A stretch of DNA of 64,000 nt, from the NCBI RefSeq assembly GCF_014646295.1, contig NZ_BMNE01000002.1, positions 869,440 to 933,439 of the forward strand, given 5' to 3'. This DNA comes from Nocardia rhizosphaerihabitans. Lineage in GTDB: Bacteria; Actinomycetota; Actinomycetes; Mycobacteriales; Mycobacteriaceae. The notes beneath the pieces are model-generated. The model was given only the letters and a program-made list of their open reading frames with translations. It was not told where the DNA came from and did not search any database. The translations under genes were made by a program, and so were the position numbers. This document shows positions 58,733 to 64,000 of the stretch, in pieces (within the stretch, counting starts at the first letter, position 1; the number at the start of each line of letters is the position of its first letter).

Positions 58733-60112
58733 TCAGGCGCGGACGATGCCCAGGATCTCGGTCACGAGTTCGTCGACTTCAGCCTGCGATCCGGCTTCGA
58801 CGTTGAGACGAAGCAGCGGTTCGGTATTCGAGGCGCGCAGATTGAACCAGGCATGGGCGCCCAAATCGACGGTCACGCCGTCGAGACGGTCCACCGAGAC
58901 GGTTCGGTCGGCGAACGCGTCCAGCACCGCCGCGGTGCGCTCGGCGGCGTCGGCGACGGTCGAGTTGATCTCGCCGGAGGCCGCGTAGACGTCGTAGGCC
59001 GCCATCAGCTCCGATACCGGACGCTGACCCTCACCGAGCGCGGCCAGCACGTGCAGCGCGGCCAGCATGCCCGAGTCGGCACCCCAGAAATCACGGAAGT
59101 AGTAGTGCGCCGAGTGCTCGCCGCCGAAGACCGCGCCCGACGACGCCATCTCCTGCTTGATGAACGAGTGCCCCACCCTCGTGCGCACCGGCTTGCCGCC
59201 GAGCTCCTCGACCAGCTCGGGCACCGCGCGCGAGGTGATCAGGTTGTGGATGACGGTCGCGCCCGGCTCCTTGGCGAGCTCGCGCTGGGCGACCAGCGCC
59301 GTGATCGCCGACGGGGAGACCGGCTCGCCGCGCTCGTCGACGACGAAGCAGCGGTCGGCGTCGCCGTCGAAGGCGAGGCCGATGTCGGCGCCGCTGCGGC
59401 GCACCAGCGCCTGCAGGTCGACCAGGTTCTTCGGGTCCAGCGGGTTGGCCTCGTGATTGGGGAACGAGCCGTCGAGTTCGAAGTACAGCGGCACGATGGT
59501 GATCGGGCCGAGCGTGCCGAGCACGGCGGGGACGGTGTGGCCGCCCATGCCGTTGCCCGCGTCGACCGCGATGGTCAGCGGGCGGATGTCGTCGAGGTTC
59601 ACCAGCTCGCGCAGGAAGCTCGCGTAGTCGGCGAGCAGATCGGTGGTCGTCGCGGTGCCGGGAGCGCCGTCGTAGGCGGGCACGCCGTCTACGACCTCGG
59701 CCGCGATGGTGGCCAGCCCGGTGTCCTGGCCGACGGGCAGCGCGTTCGCGCGGCACAGCTTGATGCCGTTGTAGCGGGCCGGATTGTGGCTGGCGGTGAA
59801 CATGGCGCCGGGACAGCCGAGCTTGCCCGAGGCGAAGTAGAGCTGATCGGTGGAGGCAAGCCCGATATGCACCACATCGAGGCCCTGGGCCCGCACGCCG
59901 TCGGCGAAGGCCGCCGCCAGTCCGGGGGAGGACTCACGCATGTCGTGGCCGATCACGACCCGGGTGGCGCCTTCTTCGCGCATCAGCCGGGCGAACGAGG
60001 CGCCCACGTCCTTGACGAACCCCGTGTCGATCTGTTCGCCCACCACCCCGCGGACGTCATAAGCCTTGATCACGGCGTTCACGAGTTCGCCAGAGCGCGC
60101 GACAGTCGTCAT
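58733..60112 (-). CDS. pmm: Phosphomannomutase/phosphoglucomutase
   Basis: 459 residues, alpha-D-phosphohexomutase. Catalytic phosphoserine loop FTASHNPARYNGIKL, metal loop AFDGDADRCF, sugar-binding GGEHSAHYYFRDFWGADSGM and phosphate-binding ASNTEPLLRLNVEA are all present. It converts mannose-6-P to mannose-1-P, the substrate for manB, which lies about 17 kb to the left. Equivalent to M. tuberculosis Rv3257c. ATG at 60112. Gene in operon with tobH and manA (85 bases between). Confidence 0.93.
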   Translation of the reverse strand: MTTVARSGELVNAVIKAYDVRGVVGEQIDTGFVKDVGASFARLMREEGATRVVIGHDMRESSPGLAAAFADGVRAQGLDVVHIGLASTDQLYFASGKLGCPGAMFTASHNPARYNGIKLCRANALPVGQDTGLATIAAEVVDGVPAYDGAPGTATTTDLLADYASFLRELVNLDDIRPLTIAVDAGNGMGGHTVPAVLGTLGPITIVPLYFELDGSFPNHEANPLDPKNLVDLQALVRRSGADIGLAFDGDADRCFVVDERGEPVSPSAITALVAQRELAKEPGATVIHNLITSRAVPELVEELGGKPVRTRVGHSFIKQEMASSGAVFGGEHSAHYYFRDFWGADSGMLAALHVLAALGEGQRPVSELMAAYDVYAASGEINSTVADAAERTAAVLDAFADRTVSVDRLDGVTVDLGAHAWFNLRASNTEPLLRLNVEAGSQAEVDELVTEILGIVRA

Positions 60113-60171
60113 AGGTCACACCCTATCCGGCGCGGAGAGTATTCAGGCTCCACGGGTCAGGGGTGAGGCGG

Positions 60172-60546
60172 CTACGGATCCGGGAGGACTCGGAGGTGGC
60201 CGCGGCGGCCGGTGCGGGTGGTGCGCGGCGCGGCGGGCGTGTTGTCGCGGTAGCCGGGCTGGTCGGCGTCGGCGGGGCGGCGGCGCAGGCCCGCTTCGCG
60301 CACGGCCTCGGCCAGTGCGGTCAGGTCGTCGTCGTCGGGAGTGCTCGAGGAGAATCCGCCTTCGTGGCGCACCAGTTCCCAGCCCTTGGGGGCGGTGATG
60401 CGGCAGGCGTGGGTTTCGCACAGGTCCCAGGAATGCGGTTCGGCGACGGTGGCCAGCGGTCCGACGACGGCGGTCGAGTCGGAGTACACATACGTCAGCG
60501 TCGCTACAGCCGGGTTCTTGCAGCCGGGTCGGCAGCAACGACGCAT
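60172..60546 (-). CDS. DUF3499-family small zinc-binding-like protein
   Basis: 124 residues. MRRCCRPGCKNPAVATLTYVY and WDLCETHACRITAPKGWELVRHEGG contain cysteines and histidines arranged for a zinc ribbon, the DUF3499 pattern. The C-terminal third is Arg/Pro-rich and probably disordered. It occupies the position of Rv3258c. GTG 12 bases upstream (VVIP) could also start it. Function unknown. Confidence 0.88.
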   Translation of the reverse strand: MRRCCRPGCKNPAVATLTYVYSDSTAVVGPLATVAEPHSWDLCETHACRITAPKGWELVRHEGGFSSSTPDDDDLTALAEAVREAGLRRRPADADQPGYRDNTPAAPRTTRTGRRGHLRVLPDP

Positions 60547-60632
60547 GGGGATCACGACGTCGAGATTAGCCCTCCGGCCCGCAAAAGTGGATACGGACAC
60601 GCGGTGATACGCGCCCGTTATCGGCCGCCGCG

Positions 60633-61115
60633 CTACTCGGGTTCGGGATCGATCAGGTCCGGATCGACGCCGAGATAGGTCGCGATCTGCTGGACGAGCA
60701 CCTCGCGCAGCAGATCGACGAGATCGTCGGGATCGGCGGCGCGCAGCTCCAGCGGCTTGCGGAACAGCACCACCCTGGCGCGGGTCGCCGCTCCGTGCCG
60801 GTCGACGCCGGCGGGGATCAATCGCGACAGCGGCACCGGCCCGTCGGCGACCACCTCGTCCGGCCAGGTGACCGAATCCGGGTGCAGCGGACGGATTTTC
60901 GGTACATCGTCGACGGCGATGTCGAGCTTGGTGAGCCGGTCGTGCCAGCGGGTGTCCAGCGGGGCGAACGCCTCGAGCACGAGCCGGTCGAATTTCTGCC
61001 CTCTGGTGCGCCACGCGGGAACGGTGGGCGGGAGCATGGGTCCACGGACGCCACGACCGCGGCGGGTCACCGACCGTGCGGTGGGGGCCGGGGAATGACG
61101 CCGGGAACGTGCCAT
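60633..61115 (-). CDS. Metallopeptidase-family protein lacking HExxH
   Basis: 160 residues. FDRLVLEAFAPLDTRWHDRLTKLDIAVDDVPK, RARVVLFRKPLELRA and LREVLVQQIATYLGVDPDLIDPE follow the minimal metallopeptidase family (Rv3259-like), but the helix that should carry HExxH reads VLVQQIATYLG, with Gln, Gln and Thr in place of the key residues. So the protein is probably not a zinc protease. The N-terminal 30 residues are Arg-rich. Position between DUF3499 and whiB2 agrees with Rv3259. Confidence 0.83.
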   Translation of the reverse strand: MARSRRHSPAPTARSVTRRGRGVRGPMLPPTVPAWRTRGQKFDRLVLEAFAPLDTRWHDRLTKLDIAVDDVPKIRPLHPDSVTWPDEVVADGPVPLSRLIPAGVDRHGAATRARVVLFRKPLELRAADPDDLVDLLREVLVQQIATYLGVDPDLIDPEPE

Positions 61116-61264
61116 GGGAACTCGTCCACCTTTCTCGCGCGTGCACCTCGTCGTGCCCGTCGAACCGGAGGACGGCGCGACTACTGGGCGTTCGCCCGAA
61201 GCACCGACGTACTGCGCCTGCGTGCTCCGGGCTGGAGCCTCAGAGTCTACTTTCGAACATTCTC

Positions 61265-61642
61265 TTAACCGATTCCGCGCTTCAGCCTGCGACGCTCTCG
61301 TTCCGAGAGACCGCCCCAGATGCCGAAACGCTCGTCGTGCGCCAGTGCGTACTCCAGGCACTGATCGCGCACCTCGCAGCCCAAGCAGATGCGCTTGGCC
61401 TCACGGGTCGAGCCGCCCTTCTCGGGGAAGAACGCCTCGGGGTCTGTCTGCGCGCAGAGAGCGCGTTCCTGCCACTGCTCTTCGATGGACTCGAACATCT
61501 CGTCGAAGCCCGTCACGACCAGACTCAGCCGGGGAGCCGCGACTTCGCTTACCACGTCCGGTTCCGGCCAGCTCTCCTCGGCGCAGACAGCGTGAGCTGC
61601 GCCTGCTGTGGAATCGGTCGGCGAGACCATGTTTTCGGTCAT
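61265..61642 (-). CDS. whiB2: WhiB-family transcriptional regulator (WhiB2/WhmD)
   Basis: 125 residues. Four cysteines C63, C86, C89 and C95 (ALCAQTD, ICLGCEVRDQC) for a 4Fe-4S cluster, the GIWGG turn (107-111) and the basic SERERRRLKRGIG tail are complete. WhiB2/WhmD controls septation and division in mycolata and is essential in M. tuberculosis. GAGGAGG lies 8 bases before the ATG; a downstream ATG (MVSPTDS) is an alternative. An upstream promoter at 61831-61860 implies a leader of about 180 bases. Divergent from fbiA as in Rv3260c/Rv3261. Confidence 0.93.
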   Translation of the reverse strand: MTENMVSPTDSTAGAAHAVCAEESWPEPDVVSEVAAPRLSLVVTGFDEMFESIEEQWQERALCAQTDPEAFFPEKGGSTREAKRICLGCEVRDQCLEYALAHDERFGIWGGLSERERRRLKRGIG

Positions 61643-61998
61643 CGTTCCGCCTCCTCACTATGTGTTAGCGCAGAATGATTCTTTCCGTCGGACCAACACA
61701 CACCCCGACGGCCCAACACCGCGACGTAGTCTCGCGGGCTTCCCCGAACCTGTCTTCCGGCGAGCCAACACCCTCTCGCAAACGCCCCCGCGCTATGTCT
61801 TCTCGCGGTGACCGGAATGACATGTCTGTGATTAGACACGCCGCACTTGCCGGTGGTCAACCCGCCGTCACCCTTCCGTTACACTCCGCACCCGCCTTTC
61901 GTGTTGATCTTGTTATGTGCTGTGGCAAATGACCAGCAACTTTGTCGGAATTCGCCGCGAAATCACCCGGCAACCGGCACCGCCTAGGCTGTGACGCT
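61643..61998. promoter_or_regulatory. whiB2-fbiA divergent regulatory region
   Basis: 356 bases without a gene. Minus strand: TTGACC (-35, 61855-61860) and TCTAAT (-10, 61831-61836) with 18-base spacing, giving whiB2 an mRNA start near 61824 and a leader of about 180 bases. Plus strand: TAGGCT -10 box at 61985-61990, 8 bases before the GTG of fbiA. The long whiB2 leader could hold regulatory structure. Confidence 0.65.
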
Positions 61999-62985
61999 GT
62001 GACTGCACAACACGCGGTGCGCGAGCCCAAGATCGCCGTTCTGGTCGGCGGCGTCGGCGGTGCACGGTTCCTTCAGGGCGTCAGGCGGCTACTGCCCGAC
62101 GCCGATATCTCGGCCATCGTCAATGTCGGTGACGACGTCTGGATGCACGGGCTTCGTATCTGCCCCGACCTCGACACCTGCATGTACACCCTCGGTGGCG
62201 GCATCGACACCGAGCGCGGCTGGGGTCACGCGAACGAGACCTGGCACGCGAAAGAGGAGCTGGCGAAATACAACGCCCAGCCCGATTGGTTCGGCCTGGG
62301 CGACCGCGATATCGCCACCCACCTCATCCGCACCGAGATGCTGCGGGCCGGATATCCGCTCTCCGCGGTCACCGAAGCGCTGTGCAATCGGTGGCAGCCG
62401 GGCGTGCGTTTGATCCCGGCAACCGACGATCGCTGTGAAACCCACGTCGTCGTCAGCGATCCCGACAACGCCGGCGAACGTCGCGCGATCCACTTCCAGG
62501 AATGGTGGGTGCGGTACCGCGCGGCGCTCCCGACCCACGGATTTGCCTCGATCGGCGCCGAACAAGCCTCCCCGGCCCCAGGTGTGACCGAAATCATAGC
62601 CGCTGCCGACGCTGTGTTGCTGGCCCCCTCGAACCCCGTCGTGAGCATCGGCGCGATCCTCGCCGTGCCCGGAATCAGGGGCGCGCTGCGCACCACCGAG
62701 GCCAAGGTGATCGGCCTCTCGCCGGTGATCGACGGAAAGCCGTTGCGCGGCATGGCCGATGAGTGTCTGTCGGTGATCGGCGTCGAGTCCACCGCCGAGG
62801 CGATCGGGCGGCACTACGGCGCCCGATCGGCCACCGGCATCCTCGACGGCTGGCTGGTGCACTCCACCGACACCGCCGAGGTGCCCGGTGTCGAGGTGCG
62901 CAGCGTGCCGCTGCTGATGACCGACCCCGAGGCGACGGCCGAAATGGTCCGTGCCGCACTGGAATTGGCAGGAGTGAAGGCGTGA
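61999..62985 (+). CDS. fbiA: LPPG:FO 2-phospho-L-lactate transferase FbiA (CofD)
   Basis: 328 residues. [18 protein letters not shown] at the N-terminus, [21 protein letters not shown] and [11 protein letters not shown] are the CofD signatures. It joins the phospholactyl (or phosphoenolpyruvyl) part to FO, making F420-0 or its dehydro form. GTG at 61999, leaderless. The stop overlaps the fbiB start (GTGA). Equivalent to Rv3261. Confidence 0.93.
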   Translation: MTAQHAVREPKIAVLVGGVGGARFLQGVRRLLPDADISAIVNVGDDVWMHGLRICPDLDTCMYTLGGGIDTERGWGHANETWHAKEELAKYNAQPDWFGLGDRDIATHLIRTEMLRAGYPLSAVTEALCNRWQPGVRLIPATDDRCETHVVVSDPDNAGERRAIHFQEWWVRYRAALPTHGFASIGAEQASPAPGVTEIIAAADAVLLAPSNPVVSIGAILAVPGIRGALRTTEAKVIGLSPVIDGKPLRGMADECLSVIGVESTAEAIGRHYGARSATGILDGWLVHSTDTAEVPGVEVRSVPLLMTDPEATAEMVRAALELAGVKA

Positions 62986-64000
62986 GCGTGCTGCCCGACC
63001 ACGCGGCCGACGAGCTGCGGATCCTCCCGGTCACCGGCTTGCCGGAGTTCCGGCCCGGCGACGACGTCGCCGAACACCTTGCCGCACAGGCGCCGTGGCT
63101 GGCCGACGGTGACGTCGTCGTGGTCACCAGCAAGATCATCTCCAAGGCCGAGGGCCGCATCGTCACCGCGCCGACCGACCCCGAGGAGCGCGACACCGCT
63201 CGCCGCAAGCTCGTCGACGAGGAGGCCGTGCGGGTGCTCGCCCGCAAGGGCCGCACCCTCATCACCGAGAACCGCCTCGGCATCGTGCAGGCGGCCTCCG
63301 GCGTCGACGGCTCGAATGTGGCCGAGGGCGAACTGGTGCTGCTGCCCACCGACCCCGACGCCAGCGCCAAATCGCTGCGCGCAGCACTGGCCCAGCGGCT
63401 CGGGGTGGATGTGGCCGTGGTCATCACCGACACCATGGGCCGGGCCTGGCGCAACGGCCAGATCGACGCGGCCATCGGCGCGGCCGGGCTGCGCGTGCTG
63501 CACGACTACGCGGGCGCGGTCGACGGACAGGGCAACGAACTGCACGTCACCCAGGTGGCCGTGGCCGACGAACTCGCCGCCGCCGCCGATCTGGTCAAGG
63601 GCAAGCTCGGCGGCGTTCCGGTCGCGGTGGTGCGGGGGCTGGTCACCGACGACGACGGGTCGAGCGCGGCGGCACTGCTGCGCGGCGGCATCGACGACCT
63701 GTTCTGGCTCGGCACCGCCGAGGCGATCGAGCGGGGCCGCAAAGAGGCTGTGCCGCTGCGTCGTTCCGTGCGCGCCTTCGCCGACGAGCCGATCGACCCG
63801 GAACGGATCAGGGCGGCCGTTGCGGCCGGGCTCACCGCGCCCGCGCCGCATCACACCCGGCCGGTGCGCTTCATCTGGCTGCGCAAGCCGAAGCTGCGCG
63901 CCCAGCTGCTCGCGGCCATGGCCGAGCAGTGGCGGGCCGATCTCACCGCCGACGGGCTCGAGCCCGAACGGGTGGAGCGGCGCGTCGCGCGCGGGCGCAT
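62982..64000 (+). CDS. fbiB: Coenzyme F420:L-glutamate ligase FbiB, partial (cut by window end)
   Basis: 339 codons visible from the GTG that overlaps the fbiA stop. The N-terminal CofE domain adds glutamates to F420: [65 protein letters not shown]. From about residue 245 the C-terminal nitroreductase-like domain begins ([17 protein letters not shown]) and runs off the edge; it reduces dehydro-F420 in the mycobacterial enzyme. Same order as Rv3262. Confidence 0.92.
   Translation, partial: MSVLPDHAADELRILPVTGLPEFRPGDDVAEHLAAQAPWLADGDVVVVTSKIISKAEGRIVTAPTDPEERDTARRKLVDEEAVRVLARKGRTLITENRLGIVQAASGVDGSNVAEGELVLLPTDPDASAKSLRAALAQRLGVDVAVVITDTMGRAWRNGQIDAAIGAAGLRVLHDYAGAVDGQGNELHVTQVAVADELAAAADLVKGKLGGVPVAVVRGLVTDDDGSSAAALLRGGIDDLFWLGTAEAIERGRKEAVPLRRSVRAFADEPIDPERIRAAVAAGLTAPAPHHTRPVRFIWLRKPKLRAQLLAAMAEQWRADLTADGLEPERVERRVARGR

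Overview
This is high-GC actinomycete chromosome, most likely a member of the Nocardiaceae and probably Nocardia. The lineage call rests on gene content: a WhiB2-type regulator next to fbiA/fbiB (coenzyme F420), the mannose and rhamnose-linker genes of a mycolic-acid cell wall (manA, pmm, rmlD, wbbL, an LCP ligase), paired FadE-type acyl-CoA dehydrogenases and several transmembrane serine/threonine kinases. No rRNA, tRNA or CRISPR array was seen. All function calls come from reading the translated sequence; no database search was run.

Layout. 1-7.8 kb: a small ESX-like or helical operon with an alpha/beta hydrolase, a secreted beta-propeller, a secreted Pro/Ala-rich protein, a two-subunit acyl-CoA dehydrogenase, a surface lipoprotein-like protein and a GNAT acetyltransferase. 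7.8-13 kb: three paralogous Ser/Thr kinases on the minus strand, two with related extracellular domains. 13.1-20.8 kb: endonuclease IV, a TauD-type dioxygenase, a CaiB-type CoA transferase coupled through a 56-codon mini-gene to an HMG-CoA lyase, and a MacB/FtsX-like ABC exporter.

21-36 kb is the most unusual region. A minus-strand operon runs SWIM/DUF5691 -> MoxR AAA+ ATPase -> DUF5682 -> 39-residue mini-gene -> VWA protein -> a Ser/Thr kinase fused to an ADP-ribosylglycohydrolase domain. A TnpB-only IS200/IS605-type element sits, in the opposite orientation, exactly between the SWIM/DUF5691 stop codon and the MoxR start codon. Divergently, an SMC/Rad50-like ATPase with a CPxC zinc-hook motif is coupled to a 145-residue helical partner. 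The gene types (MoxR, VWA, SWIM, ADP-ribose processing, SMC-like ATPase) are those met in NTP-dependent conflict or stress systems; this role is an inference.

36-40.7 kb: small redox and metal-binding proteins (YchJ, Rdx, FmdB), a DoxX/TetR pair with a clear operator, a carboxylesterase, and an RHH antitoxin with a Doc-like toxin whose Fic motif lacks the catalytic histidine. 40.7-46 kb: the rmlA2/manB-wbbL-rmlD operon divergent from an LCP ligase and a TIGR03089 gene, equivalent to M. tuberculosis Rv3264c-Rv3268. 46-56 kb: accessory genes (a P450 behind a KstR-like palindrome, a citAB-type two-component system divergent from dctA with a consensus CRP site between them, a TetR-controlled pair, a phytoene-desaturase-like oxidoreductase and two tandem CDF transporters). 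56.2-64 kb: manA-tobH-pmm-DUF3499-metallopeptidase-like-whiB2, divergent from fbiA-fbiB (cut by the window end), equivalent to Rv3255c-Rv3262. Many monocistronic genes start directly at an ATG or GTG 6-8 bases after a TAnnnT box, so leaderless transcription looks common here.
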